Source: Hymenobacter sp. APR13 (lineage in GTDB: Bacteria > Bacteroidota > Bacteroidia > Cytophagales > Hymenobacteraceae). Taken from it: a stretch of DNA of 64,000 bases. Both the position numbers and the translations under genes were made by a program. The DNA lies in contig NZ_CP006587.1 in NCBI RefSeq assembly GCF_000737515.1, positions 1,965,001 to 2,029,000 on the forward strand. Direction: 5' to 3'. The notes under the pieces are model-generated. The model made no database searches. It was not told the DNA's origin and saw only the letters and a list, made by a program, of their open reading frames with translations. Below are positions 41,901 to 49,915 of this stretch, piece by piece; positions within the stretch are counted from its first letter, which is position 1, and the number at the start of each line of letters is the position of its first letter.

Positions 41901-42537
41901 GCGTGGCGGGCTCCACGGCACTCACCCAGGGCAGCGCCGCCACCCGGGCAATGTCGGCCTCGCGGCACAGCACCCGCAGCTGCTGCCCGAACATCGGCTT
42001 GCCAGCCTCCTGAAATCCACTCTGGCGCAACGCCTGGGCGGCCTGGTTGGGCGTGAGCGTGGCGTAGTACTGCACGTTCACCTCTACCAGCCCGCCGGGC
42101 CGCCGCATGTGGGCCGGAATGGTGTTGCGGGCCAGGTCGCCGGCCAGTTTCCAGGTGGGCGCCACGGGCTGCACGCTGCGCAAACCCACGCCGCTCAGGC
42201 GCTGGTGCGGCAGGCTGGCGGGCAGGGCGGCGGTCCAGGCGTTGCGGGGCAGGTAGTCGAGCAGGCGCACGCCAGCCGCGGCTAATCTGGCCTTCTGGGC
42301 CTCGGTGGGCAGCTGCTCAAACTGCAGCACCCGGAACACCTGGCCCTGCCAGGCATCGGTGGGAGCAGTGGTAGCGGGCTGCCGCAGCCAGTCGGCGAAG
42401 TTGGCGGCGGGCGTTACGGGGCCGCTGGCCAAACGCAGCGTGTAGCGGCCGGCCGGTTGCGGCGTGGTCTGGGCCTGCGCCAGCAGCGGCGCTAGGCTCA
42501 GGGCCGCGGCCAGCCCCAGGGAGGAGAGGTGTTTCAT
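38935..42537 (-). CDS. S8 (subtilisin-like) serine protease with T9SS C-terminal sorting domain
   Basis: A 1200-aa secreted protease. Signal peptide with cleavage after AQA (residue 22). A ~200-residue prodomain-like region precedes the S8 domain, whose catalytic residues are Asp252 (HGDDGRIG), His281 (NHGDHVAG) and Ser447 (FTGTSMAAPG). Further on come a P-domain-like segment, fibronectin-like repeats, a PKD-like domain (LTDQSQSFPTSWTWSVSP) and a carbohydrate/adhesion-type module. The last ~75 residues (LSAYPVPFSQELTVQL .. GVYTLRL) are a type A T9SS sorting tail, so it is exported to the cell surface or medium. The ATG at 42537 gives the signal peptide. A TAATTTTG element on the minus strand (42646-42653) could be its promoter. 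Confidence 0.9.
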   Translation of the reverse strand: MKHLSSLGLAAALSLAPLLAQAQTTPQPAGRYTLRLASGPVTPAANFADWLRQPATTAPTDAWQGQVFRVLQFEQLPTEAQKARLAAAGVRLLDYLPRNAWTAALPASLPHQRLSGVGLRSVQPVAPTWKLAGDLARNTIPAHMRRPGGLVEVNVQYYATLTPNQAAQALRQSGFQEAGKPMFGQQLRVLCREADIARVAALPWVSAVEPATPPAEPENFRGRTDHRANAISTDYGAGRHYDGRGVTVGHGDDGRIGPHIDYQGRFDQSAAGASGGNHGDHVAGIIMGAGNADPRVRGNATGAFNQYFSYPGNLTNTPAAYAGARKMRVTNSSYGDGNNTGYTSFTRTVDQQTRQRPYLLHVFSSGNSGTSDFGYGAGAGWGNITGGHKMGKNVITVGNVTYTDALAGSSSRGPAKDGRIKPDVCAVGTSVTSTVDPNTYAVFTGTSMAAPGVAGVTAQLVQAYRSLNNQQEAPGALLKAALMNTAEDLGNPGPDFRFGYGRVNALRAVRVLEQRTYLKDSLTTGQARTHTIAVPAGKKELRVMVYWHDYEGAINSTENLINDLNMQVALPGGTTYQPWVLDHRPTVAQLNANAVRGLDSLNNVEQVTVADPAAGTYTVTVRGAAVPQGPQTYYLVYSYLEDGVELTYPLGGEGFVPGENEVIRWDAPAGSGTFALDYSTDNGTTWLPISSTVAATTRHFDWTVPAGVASGRVKVRVTRGTTSSQSVVPLTVSALPGNLRLGYVCQNEVKLQWDTLATASAYIVYKLGAEYMDSVTTVTRTSVILPGLGYGAEQWYAVRAIRASDGLRSRRTRALNQPARIFNCPGPPLIAFEASRTLVCPGVPVTLTDQSQSFPTSWTWSVSPSAGVTFVGGTSASSQNPQLQFATPGTYSVTLLASNSYGPTTATRPALINVTTGDPLPVVQNFRTSTFPPAGWQVVNPSATSNFRWQLSGSILPGPDSVARPVPMANDYANSARGAEDYLITPPLNLSTVPVTANTVRLTFWVAYAAYSAAYFDGIRVDMSTDCGATFQPTGYLKRGTALATVPGFDTNEWEPSRPADWRQETVDLPGLLTAGGTRPANVLVRFANLNDYGNNLYLTNVRLRALQVLGNASRQTNLGLLSAYPVPFSQELTVQLAPTKAGAATLQLLDALGRTVREEAVLLRAGAQQHTLATGSLPAGVYTLRLRTSAGTQQLKVVK

Positions 42538-42814
42538 GCAGGAAACGGGAGTAGTGGTGGAAGCAAATAAATATGGGAAAGGAAGTTGCCGGGAAGATAC
42601 ACAGCTGATAGTATGTTCAATACAGAATATGGCTTGCGCCGCCGACAAAATTATGGCCGGGCTCAAGGCCGGCCGGCGGCCCCGGTGGGCGGCGGCCGCG
42701 CGGGCGGCGGTGGTGGCCTCCGTAGCAACCAACCCAACTTTCTGCGTTATCTTGTTCCGCCCGGGCAGGCTGCTGCCGGCCGGGGCCGTATTTCGTCTTT
42801 GTTGCTCTGGCCCC

Positions 42815-43315
42815 GTGAATCAGCCTTTAGCCGAAACCCTGACCCATCTGCGCGTTGGCAACCAGTCGTTTCTGATAACTTTCTACCAGGAAAACCGCGA
42901 CCTGTTCGCGCGCTGGGCCCGGCGGCAGCACCAACTGGAGCCGCCCGCGGCCCACGAGCTGCTGCGCACCGTGCTGGTAGAGTTCTACGACCAGGTAGCC
43001 GACGGCCGCCTCACCAAGCTCCCGCCCGATTTGCGGGCCCACGTCTACGGCATGGCCGTGCAGGAGCTGCAAACCGCCCGCCCCGCCACCGAAGTGCTGC
43101 CCGCCGCTGAAGCCGGCCGGCGCCGCCGGCTGCTGGGGTTGTTCGGGCAGCTCAGCACCGACTGCCAGCAGGTGCTCATGTTCTTCTACTTTCGGGGCTA
43201 CAATTTTGAGAAGGTCGCCGGCAAGATGGGCTTCGCCAACGCCACCGTGGCCCGCCTGCAGAAAGCCAACTGCCTGCGCCGCCTCTACGAACTCAGCCTT
43301 AAGGATAGTGCTTAG
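42815..43315 (+). CDS. sigma-70 (ECF-like) family protein
   Basis: A helical protein of 166 aa from the GTG at 42815 (VNQPLAETLTHLRVGNQSFL). The C-terminal half resembles sigma region 4: LFGQLSTDCQQVLMFFYFRGYNFEKVAGKMGFANATVARLQKANCLRRL. The N-terminal half (HLRVGNQSFLITFYQENRDLFARWARR) fits region 2. It is followed by a gene for an acidic N-terminal/TM/TPR protein, a frequent anti-sigma arrangement in Bacteroidetes. An ATG-started longer frame exists upstream, but it runs through the promoter region of the divergent protease. Confidence 0.65.
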   Translation: MNQPLAETLTHLRVGNQSFLITFYQENRDLFARWARRQHQLEPPAAHELLRTVLVEFYDQVADGRLTKLPPDLRAHVYGMAVQELQTARPATEVLPAAEAGRRRRLLGLFGQLSTDCQQVLMFFYFRGYNFEKVAGKMGFANATVARLQKANCLRRLYELSLKDSA

Positions 43316-43460
43316 GGAATGGTGCTTAGGGCTTAGGACGTTCAAGACACCTAAGTACTCCGTTCCTAAGCACCAATCGAGCTCCTAAATGCCAAGCACC
43401 ACGCACTAAGCACCAAGCAAGACCTATTCCCCAAGCCCTACTCCCTAAGCCCTAAAAAAT
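43316..43460. repeat. degenerate repeat of 'GCTTAGGG/CCTAAGCAC' words
   Basis: GTGCTTAGGGCTTAGGA.. on the left and CCTAAGCACC, CACTAAGCACCAAGC and CCCTAAGCCCTAA on the right form an imperfect inverted structure that fills the gap between the sigma-like and anti-sigma-like genes. Confidence 0.55.
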
Positions 43461-43462
43461 AT

Positions 43463-44248
43463 ATGCCTGATCTGCGCCCCTACCTCGATGAGCTGGAACG
43501 CTTTGCCGATGGGCAGATGTCGGAGAGCGAGCAGGAAGCCTTTGAGCTGCGCCTGGAGCAGGACGAGCAGCTCAGCACGGCCTACGAGCGCTACGAGCGG
43601 TTTACGGCCGACCTGCGCTGGGTGGCCGGCCACGAAACCCTGCGTCACCGCCTCGCCGGCCTCGACAAACGCCTCGACCAGCGCCAGCACGCGCTGCAGC
43701 GTGTGCAGCGCCGCCGCCGGCGCCAGCAGGTGCGCTGGGGCGTGGCCGGCGGCGTGCTGCTGCTACTGCTGGGCGTAGGGCTGTGGCTGCTGCTGCGCCC
43801 GCACGCCATCAGCGCCGAGGAGGCGTGGACCCGCTACTACACGCCCGACCCGGGCCTGACGGAAGCCGCCGCCCAGCGCGTCGGCAACCCGTTTCTGCGC
43901 GAAGCCATGCAGCAGTACCGCGACGGCCACTATCCCGCCGCGCTGCACTCGCTGCGCCGCATCTCCCAAAACAGCCTCGGCCCCGACACCCTGCTCTACT
44001 ACACCGGCGTGACGCTGCTGCGCCAGGATGAGGCCACCGCTGCCCGCCCCTACCTGCTGCGGGCCAGCCGGCAGCCGGGCTCGGCGCTGGCCGGCAAGGC
44101 GCAGTATCAGCTGGGTATGGCGCAGTGGCGCACCGGCCAGCTGCCGCAGGCCCGCACTACGCTGCAGGCCGTAGCCCAGGACCCCCGCAACCCCCACCGA
44201 CTCGATGCCAAAGCCGTGCTGCAGGCCAACGTGCTGAACGACAAGTAA
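43463..44248 (+). CDS. anti-sigma-like membrane protein with TPR-like C terminus
   Basis: A 261-aa protein. The cytoplasmic N terminus (LRPYLDELERFADGQMSESEQEAFELRL) resembles the anti-sigma helical domain without zinc cysteines. A strongly basic stretch (QRRRRRQQ) precedes one membrane helix (WGVAGGVLLLLLGVGLWLLL, about residues 92-111), followed by a periplasmic part of TPR-like repeats (QQYRDGHYPAALHSLRRI, QYQLGMAQWRTGQLPQAR). Together with the preceding sigma-like gene it may transmit an envelope signal. The family call is by layout, not by a named domain. Confidence 0.65.
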   Translation: MPDLRPYLDELERFADGQMSESEQEAFELRLEQDEQLSTAYERYERFTADLRWVAGHETLRHRLAGLDKRLDQRQHALQRVQRRRRRQQVRWGVAGGVLLLLLGVGLWLLLRPHAISAEEAWTRYYTPDPGLTEAAAQRVGNPFLREAMQQYRDGHYPAALHSLRRISQNSLGPDTLLYYTGVTLLRQDEATAARPYLLRASRQPGSALAGKAQYQLGMAQWRTGQLPQARTTLQAVAQDPRNPHRLDAKAVLQANVLNDK

Positions 44249-44400
44249 GTATCTGGTATGGAGTAGATAGTATTGAGCGTTGAGTAGACAATACAGAGTA
44301 GTAAGTGTCTGGTAAGGAGCGGTATGACGGTGTTCTAGTGTTTTCAACTGCTCACTATCCCATTCTTAGTACTCATTGCTCGCTACTAAATACTTCCTGA
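44249..44400. repeat. degenerate 'GAGTAG/AGTATT' word-rich spacer
   Basis: The spacer between the anti-sigma-like and glycosyltransferase genes is made of short drifting words (AAGTATCTGGTATGGAGTAG, AAGTGTCTGGTAAGGAGC on the left; ACTCATTGCTCGCTACTAAA on the right) and can form an imperfect stem. No gene. Confidence 0.45.
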
Positions 44401-44407
44401 CGTGCGT

Positions 44408-45142
44408 ATGACTCCTGCTCCTGTTGCGGCAACCGGGCCGGCGCTTATCAGTATCATCATTCCTACCTACAAGGAAGCCGGCCACATCGGGCCGCTACTG
44501 CGCCACCTGCACGAAGCCGCCGGACCCGATACAGCGCTGGAGCTGCTGGTAGTAGACGGCCACAGCCCCGATGCCACGGCTGCCGAAGCCGCCGCCGCCG
44601 GGGCCCAGGTGCTGCTGTGCCCGCGCAAGGGCCGGGCCGCCCAGCTGAACTTCGGGGCCGCGGCTGCCACCGGCAGCATCCTGTACTTTCTGCACGCTGA
44701 CACCTACCCGCCGGCCGGCTTCACCGCACACATCCGGGCGGCGGTGGCGGGGGGCGCGGGCTGCGGCGGCTACCGCCTGCGCTTCGATCATCCCAGCCGC
44801 TTTCTGGCCCTGAACGCCTGGTTCACCCGTTTCCCGCAGGAGGTCTTCCGCTTCGGCGACCAAAGCCTGTTCGTGCGGCGCGACGTATTCGAGAAGGCCG
44901 GTGGCTACCGCGAGGATATGGTGGTGTTTGAGGATCAGGAAATTACGCGCCGCCTGCGCCGGGTGGCGCCGCTGCGGGTGCTGCCGCACTACATCGTCAC
45001 GTCGGCCCGCAAGTACCGCGAAAACGGCGTGTGGCGGCTGCAGGGCATCTACTACCTCATCACGGCCATGTACCGCCTCGGCATGTCGCAGCAGCGCATG
45101 GTGCAGGTATACCGGAAGTTGATCCGGCAGGATAAGGTGTGA
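44408..45142 (+). CDS. glycosyltransferase family 2 (TIGR04283-like)
   Basis: A 244-aa cytoplasmic GT2 enzyme: nucleotide-binding start ALISIIIPTYKEAGHI, LELLVVDGHSPDAT, DxD-type motif in LYFLHADTYPP, and GGYREDMVVFEDQEITRRLRR. GRAAQLNFGA is typical of the rSAM/selenodomain-associated transferase 2 group. The sugar and acceptor are unknown. The ATG at 44408 is used; a GTG two codons upstream is possible. Confidence 0.82.
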   Translation: MTPAPVAATGPALISIIIPTYKEAGHIGPLLRHLHEAAGPDTALELLVVDGHSPDATAAEAAAAGAQVLLCPRKGRAAQLNFGAAAATGSILYFLHADTYPPAGFTAHIRAAVAGGAGCGGYRLRFDHPSRFLALNAWFTRFPQEVFRFGDQSLFVRRDVFEKAGGYREDMVVFEDQEITRRLRRVAPLRVLPHYIVTSARKYRENGVWRLQGIYYLITAMYRLGMSQQRMVQVYRKLIRQDKV

Positions 45143-45184
45143 GATGGGGTGATGAAGGGATGAAGGGATGAGGTGAAAAGTCGC

Positions 45185-45283
45185 ACGTCATGCAGAGCGG
45201 AGCGAAGCATCTCGCGTGCTGACGTTGCAATAGTAATCCTGCATCAGCACGCGAGATGCTTCGGCTGCGCCTCTGCATGACGT
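45185..45283. repeat. CGTCATGC-family inverted repeat copy 4
   Basis: ACGTCATGCAGAGCGGAGCG .. on the left and ..GGCTGCGCCTCTGCATGACGT on the right, with inner arms CATCTCGCGTGCTGA / TCAGCACGCGAGATG. The left arm carries the shorter AGCGGAGCG variant, the right arm the AGGCGCAGCC variant. It is flanked by GGGATGAAGGGATGAGGTGA and its complement. Confidence 0.8.
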
Positions 45284-45312
45284 ACCATTCACCTCATCCC
45301 TTCATCACCCCA

Positions 45313-46425
45313 TTACTTGCTACGCCGCCGCAGCGGATTTTTAATCAGCTCATTACCAGCGAAGTTCTGGCCGCCGGTGGCTTGGTACTGTTGGTAGCGC
45401 TCGGCCTCAATCTTGCGCCGGTCTACGAAGTAGAGGCCGCCGCGGAAGCCGCGCCGCCGCACCCAGTTGTTGATGAGGAAGGCGTGTGTTTTTTCGAGGC
45501 GGTTGGCGCCGCGAGTGGGCACGCCGTAGTCGCCCTGGAAGTAGAGGCCCGGCGCTACCGGCTCCCGCACGATGCCGCGGGTGTCGCCGTGGCGCAGGCG
45601 CTCGGTGTCGGCCACCCAGTTGCCGTTGATGATGTTCACGGCCGGGTAGGGCGAGGGGTTGCCCCACATCACGCGGCGCTGGGCCCCGTTCACGTTGGCA
45701 AACCACGGCAGGTGCGACATCACGAAGGCCGAAAAATAGGCGTACTCCACGGGGTTGTAGTTCCGCTCCCGGAACACCAGCGTCACTTCGCGGTGCTCCG
45801 TGCGGATCAGGCGGCGCAGCTCCCGGCGGAAGCGCGGGTCGGCGAGGTACTGCAGGGCTTCGGCGAAGTGGTTGAACAGCAGCGTGAGGCCGTTGTAGTG
45901 CACGGCGCCGTGCAAGTAGTTGATGGCGTGGGGCATACGGCGGCGCGTGCCGTGCGGAATCTCCGGCGTCGGCACCGATTTGCTGACCATCGTGGCCAGA
46001 AACTTGCCCACCTTACCGGCGATGATATCGTCGGGCTCCGGGGTATAGTCGGGCTGGGCCCATTGGGTGGCGGGCTCCGTCCGGAACACCACGTTGCGGG
46101 GCCACACGGCGCCCTGGCCAGCGGGCATCTGGCCCGTTACCCAGGGGTGCTCGGGGCCGAGCAGGCCGGCGGGCATCTTGTGCAGCGTGAGCAGGCGCAT
46201 CACGTGCAGCGCGCCGCCGGTGTTGTGCAGCACGTTGCCGCGCACGATGTTCTGCACCAGAAACGCCCGCTCCTTCACCCAGGCCCGCTTGCGGCGCGGG
46301 ACCGGCAGGGCCGCAGGGTGGGGTAAATGGGGCCGCGGCAACACGTCGGCAGAAGCGTAGGAAGCAGGCATAACCAGGAAGCAAGGAGTAGAAAGTATAA
46401 CCGCGGCCCTTGCTACACGAATCAT
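45313..46425 (-). CDS. hypothetical secreted protein
   Basis: A 370-aa protein of unknown function. The first 26 residues form a plausible signal peptide ending ASYASA (a start at the ATG at 46371 would remove it). The mature part is rich in His, Arg, Asn and aromatic residues, with GNVLHNTGGALHVMRLL, HGAVHYNGLTLLFNHFAEAL and TEHREVTLVFRERNYNP. There are no repeats, membrane helices or recognisable metal motif. The C terminus is basic (PLRRRSK). Confidence 0.6.
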   Translation of the reverse strand: MIRVARAAVILSTPCFLVMPASYASADVLPRPHLPHPAALPVPRRKRAWVKERAFLVQNIVRGNVLHNTGGALHVMRLLTLHKMPAGLLGPEHPWVTGQMPAGQGAVWPRNVVFRTEPATQWAQPDYTPEPDDIIAGKVGKFLATMVSKSVPTPEIPHGTRRRMPHAINYLHGAVHYNGLTLLFNHFAEALQYLADPRFRRELRRLIRTEHREVTLVFRERNYNPVEYAYFSAFVMSHLPWFANVNGAQRRVMWGNPSPYPAVNIINGNWVADTERLRHGDTRGIVREPVAPGLYFQGDYGVPTRGANRLEKTHAFLINNWVRRRGFRGGLYFVDRRKIEAERYQQYQATGGQNFAGNELIKNPLRRRSK

Positions 46426-46495
46426 GCCTGCGTTACCGGCTCAGCCGCCACCCTGAAAATAAGTTGCTGTAAGCAAGGCTCTTTCAGGTCTTCAG

Positions 46496-46606
46496 CCCGA
46501 TGTAGAGACGCAATACCTTGCGTCTCGTCGTTGCTGATGTTGTTTAGAGTGGGGCGCTTCCAGTCGTTCAACGACGAGACGCAAAGTATTGCGTCTCTAC
46601 ATCGGG
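46496..46606. repeat. inverted repeat, GTAGAGACGCAATA type
   Basis: Arms 46496-46532 and 46570-46606 (37 bp, one mismatch) start CCCGATGTAGAGACGCAATA. The arm is itself partly palindromic (GAGACGCAA..TTGCGTCTC). I recall similar GTAGAGACGCAA motifs as dispersed repeats in other genomes. Confidence 0.8.
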
Positions 46607-46750
46607 CCGGCAGCTTGTAGCGCAGATTTCAGGTTACTGTATAACCTCGTTCTCGCGTCACTCCTCACCCCCCGGCCCCCTCTCCTCAACGAAGAGGGGG
46701 AGCCAGCCGACTACTACCGGCACACCAACCTGAAAGGCGACCTAACACCC

Positions 46751-46787
46751 AAAAAAAACAGCGCCGCCCTTGCAGGGGCGGCGCTGT
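46751..46787 (-). terminator. terminator after the T9SS cargo gene
   Basis: On the minus strand ACAGCGCCGCCC pairs with GGGCGGCGCTGT (12 bp, 6-nt loop) and is followed by eight T. It ends the 46810-49311 transcript. Confidence 0.85.
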
Positions 46788-46809
46788 GAGCAGCCTGAAG
46801 GCCAGGCTG

Positions 46810-49311
46810 CTACTGGCGTACTACACGCTGGCGTAGCACGGTACCGTTGAGGCGGGCCGTCAGGATGTAGGTTCCGGCGGGGCACTGCGGGGCCAGGTCC
46901 AGGGTGCTGAGGCCAGCGGCCATCGGCTGGGTTTGCTGCCAGACCACCCGGCCCAAGGCGTCGGTGAGCGAGAAGGCTACCGGCGTGGCGGTGGGCGTAG
47001 TCAGCTCCACGGTGAGGCGGCCGCTGAAGGCCGTAGGGTAGGCGGACAGCTGCATGGCTTGCGCTTCCTGGAACGACACCGTAACGGGGCCGAAGTAGCT
47101 GGTTTTGCCGTCCTGGTCTTCCTGGCGCAGGCGGTAGTAGCGCAGGCCCTGCTTGTTGGCCTCGCGGTCCAGGAACTGGTAGGCGCGGGGCTGGGTGGCC
47201 GGGCCCTCCTGGCCGGGCACGAAGCCCAGGTCCCGGAACTGCCGGCCATCGGTGCTCACTTCCACCTCGAAGCCACGGTTGTTGATTTCGGAGGCCGTCG
47301 TCCAGGAAATCAGCGCCTGCGGGCCCTGGCGCACGGCCCGCAGCGAGGTAAGGCCCACCGGCAGCGGCCGCTGCGCGTCGCCGAGGGTCCAGCGCGAGAA
47401 GCCCTCCACGCCGTTGAGCTGGGCGTAGCCGGGGCCGCTGCTGCTCACGCCGCGCGGCTGCCAGTTCGCGCCCGCATCCGTGGACTTGAAAAAGCGCAGG
47501 TTGGCGGGCACAATGCCGTTGAGCTCGTGCGTGAAATAACGCATCACGAGGCTCAGGTTCAAACCGTTGGCGGTGGTGGCCGTCACGTCGTAGTAGCGCT
47601 TGATGCCCTGGCTGCCGTTGGAGCCGGTGGCGGCCGTGCCCGTCACGCGCAGCACGTCGGTGGCGCCGGGCAGCACGGAGCTGGCGGCGGGCGTCATTTC
47701 CAGGCCCAGGCCCCCAAACAGCTCGGTGTTGCTGGCCCGCACGGTGCGGCTGGCCAGCACCCGGCCCAGCACGTAGCTCGCGTCCGACTCCGTGATGTTG
47801 GCCTGTTCCAGCAGCTCCAGCGTGTGCGGGCCGGTGGCCAGAATGCCGCTCGTGAGCGTGAGCTGGCTGATGATGTCGGCGTCGTCGGTGATGGTTTTGG
47901 TGCCGGCCCCGTTGATTTCCAGGTTGAAATACACGCCGCCGCTCACCAGCTGCGGGCCGCTGCCGGTCAGCTTTACCAGGCCGCCTACGCTCGTAAACGT
48001 GCCGCCCTGGTTGTTCATGTCGCCTTTGATTTCCAGCGTGCCCGAGGTCTGGTTGTAGGTGCCCGAGGCGCTGTTCAGGAAGCTACCGGTCACCAGCACG
48101 TCGCCGGCGTTTTTCAGCACGCCGTCGTTGCGCAGGTTGCCGGTCAGGGTCAGGATGCCGCCCGGCTCCACGTTCACAATCTGGCCGCTGGCCACCGTAA
48201 AGTTCACCAGGTCGGTGTCGGTGCGGGAGTTGAGGCTGATGACGCCGCCCTGGCCGCTGTTGGTCACGTTCGTGACGTTGTTGCCGGCCACGGCGGTCAG
48301 GCCGTCTTCCAGGCGCAGCGCCGTCAGGGGCTGGGTGGTGCTGGTGAGGCTCACGTTGCTTACCAGGTTGTTGCTGATGGTGGTGCTGATGCCGCTGCCG
48401 CAGCCCACCACAATGCCCCGGAACTCGGCGCTGGTGTTCACCCAGGTACCGCCGCTGGCCGCCGCGGCCCGCCCCCCGATGCTGTTGCCGCTGATGACGT
48501 TGTTGTCGGACAGCGTGCCGGGCTCGAAGTCGATGGCCGTCTGCATCGACGTAGGCGTGGTGGCCTGGTCGTAGAAGAAGTCGTTGTTGGAGATGTTCCA
48601 GTTCGAGCCGTTGCCACTTTGCACCTGCAGGCCAAAAGCCGTGAAGTTGGCCAGGTCGTTGTCGGTGATGGTGATGCTCTCGTTGAGCGCCTCCGGCACG
48701 ATGTTGAAGGCGTAGATCAGCGTTTTGGGCAGCGTGGCCGAGGCGTTGGCAATCAGGTTGTCGATGAGCGTGTTACGGTCGTTGCCGGCCGTGGCCGCAT
48801 TGCCGATGGTGACCACGCCCAGGCCGGGCTGCTGGCAGCTGCCCAGCACGCGGGCCTGGCTGAGGCGGTTGTCGGCGGCATCGTCCTCAAACACCACCGT
48901 GGCCCGGCTGATGGCCGGCTGGCGCAGCGTGAGCGTGCGGGCGTTGGTGCCGTTGTGGCCGCTCACTACCACGTAGCGGCTGCCGGCCCCAAACGTGAGC
49001 GTGCCGGTAATTTCAGCTGCCACGCCGGCCGCCGGCCGGATGGTAATGGTATTGGTGGCGGTGCCGGCCTTGTTGATCAGCACGTTTTCGGTGTAGCTGG
49101 CGTCAAGCAGCTGAATTTCAATGGGCTGTGCAACGGTGGCCGGTATGGAGGCCAGGGCCTGCGCAATGGTGGCGTAGGAGCCGGCGGCTCCCACCGTCTT
49201 CACCACCGGAGCCGCGGCCCAGGCCGGCGCCGCCAGCAGCAACGAGCCGGCCACCATGCCCCACAGGCACTTCAGCGACGGGCCCGACATAGAAAGTAGT
49301 GTTCTTTTCAT
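46810..49311 (-). CDS. secreted beta-helix protein with T9SS sorting domain
   Basis: An 833-aa protein with a signal peptide (LLLAAPAWA, cleavage near residue 33). Residues ~40-400 look like a right-handed parallel beta-helix: repeated short strands with many Asn, Thr and Val, such as SITITDNDLANF, NNVTNVTNSGQGG and NNLVSNVSLTS, opening with SYATIAQALASIP as pectate-lyase-like folds do. A region with adhesin-like repeats follows, then the linker ISWTTASEINNRGFEVEVS, common in Bacteroidetes surface proteins. The last ~80 residues (AYPTAFSGRLTVEL .. GTYILTARL) are a type A sorting tail. Role unknown; polysaccharide binding or degradation is possible. Confidence 0.82.
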   Translation of the reverse strand: MKRTLLSMSGPSLKCLWGMVAGSLLLAAPAWAAAPVVKTVGAAGSYATIAQALASIPATVAQPIEIQLLDASYTENVLINKAGTATNTITIRPAAGVAAEITGTLTFGAGSRYVVVSGHNGTNARTLTLRQPAISRATVVFEDDAADNRLSQARVLGSCQQPGLGVVTIGNAATAGNDRNTLIDNLIANASATLPKTLIYAFNIVPEALNESITITDNDLANFTAFGLQVQSGNGSNWNISNNDFFYDQATTPTSMQTAIDFEPGTLSDNNVISGNSIGGRAAAASGGTWVNTSAEFRGIVVGCGSGISTTISNNLVSNVSLTSTTQPLTALRLEDGLTAVAGNNVTNVTNSGQGGVISLNSRTDTDLVNFTVASGQIVNVEPGGILTLTGNLRNDGVLKNAGDVLVTGSFLNSASGTYNQTSGTLEIKGDMNNQGGTFTSVGGLVKLTGSGPQLVSGGVYFNLEINGAGTKTITDDADIISQLTLTSGILATGPHTLELLEQANITESDASYVLGRVLASRTVRASNTELFGGLGLEMTPAASSVLPGATDVLRVTGTAATGSNGSQGIKRYYDVTATTANGLNLSLVMRYFTHELNGIVPANLRFFKSTDAGANWQPRGVSSSGPGYAQLNGVEGFSRWTLGDAQRPLPVGLTSLRAVRQGPQALISWTTASEINNRGFEVEVSTDGRQFRDLGFVPGQEGPATQPRAYQFLDREANKQGLRYYRLRQEDQDGKTSYFGPVTVSFQEAQAMQLSAYPTAFSGRLTVELTTPTATPVAFSLTDALGRVVWQQTQPMAAGLSTLDLAPQCPAGTYILTARLNGTVLRQRVVRQ

Positions 49312-49534
49312 CCCTCTGATTGGTAAGCGAACATGACAGAAAACGTGTACCCCTCTTCGGCGCCCTGCTCCGGTCTGTTGCCGGGCTGCAGTCGGGCAGC
49401 CTACCCCGCCAGCCTATGGCCGGCGTGCCGCACAGCCCACACCCAACCCGGCAAGAGATGCGCTCAGCTACTGGCGCGTCTTTGCAAAGTTTAATTGGAG
49501 TGGTTCTGTTGGAATTACTTTTTATATAATTCGT

Positions 49535-49565
49535 CAAATATAGAGGGGAAATTTATGTGTGCAAA
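49535..49565 (-). promoter_or_regulatory. complete Bacteroidetes promoter for the T9SS cargo gene
   Basis: On the minus strand TTTG (49562-49565), 19 nt, then TATATTTG (49535-49542): both the -33 and the -7 element at consensus spacing. It is the best promoter match I found in the window. The start codon is about 220 nt downstream. Confidence 0.7.
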
Positions 49566-49850
49566 TTCGCTACAAATGAAATTTGTATTATCATTTCCAG
49601 TATTGTAGCTGGATTGGGCTTTTTCAGCCTGTAAAGCGCTAAAAAAGACGTTTTTCAATCGTTGTGATACTTTGTTAGTTTTTGTTTAATAGATTTTTTT
49701 AGGAAATAGGTATCAGTGAATATTTTTATACGAATGGATATGAAATGGTATTATGGATTGTTTTGATTTGAAAAAGTTGTAACGATGGATGGAAATGGTG
49801 CAAAAATTATTCGCCCTGATAACCGATAAGTGCTATTGAGAAAATGACAC

Positions 49851-49896
49851 GCGCCCCCGTCTGCCACGTACCAACGGGTGGGGCAGACGGAGGCGC
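49851..49896 (-). terminator. terminator after the phosphatase gene
   Basis: GCGCCTCCGTCTGCC and GGCAGACGGGGGCGC (one mismatch, 16-nt loop) on the minus strand, followed by a short T run. Confidence 0.6.
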
Positions 49897-49915
49897 GCTG
49901 CTGATTTCGCCGCCG

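Larger units (their letters stand above)
46426..46809. other. 384-bp intergenic region between two minus-strand genes
   Basis: Holds the inverted repeat at 46496-46606, a short CCCCTCTCC..AGAGGGGG palindrome at about 46678-46703 and the terminator at 46751-46787. No gene is supported. Confidence 0.6.
49312..49915. other. 604-bp intergenic region, AT-rich in its middle
   Basis: About 49500-49845 is markedly AT-rich. It contains the promoter of the T9SS cargo gene (49535-49565), giving a leader of about 220 nt, and the terminator of the phosphatase gene (49851-49896). I see no gene; the long leader has no obvious riboswitch structure. Confidence 0.6.

Noticed and set aside
39025..42285. Very long open frame on the plus strand opposite the S8 protease gene
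   Set aside because: It is antisense to a protease with signal peptide, catalytic triad and sorting tail; its product is a Gly/Val/His/Ala-rich low-complexity sequence expected from high-GC third codon positions. Similar antisense frames occur opposite 46810-49311, 11258-15256 and other genes.
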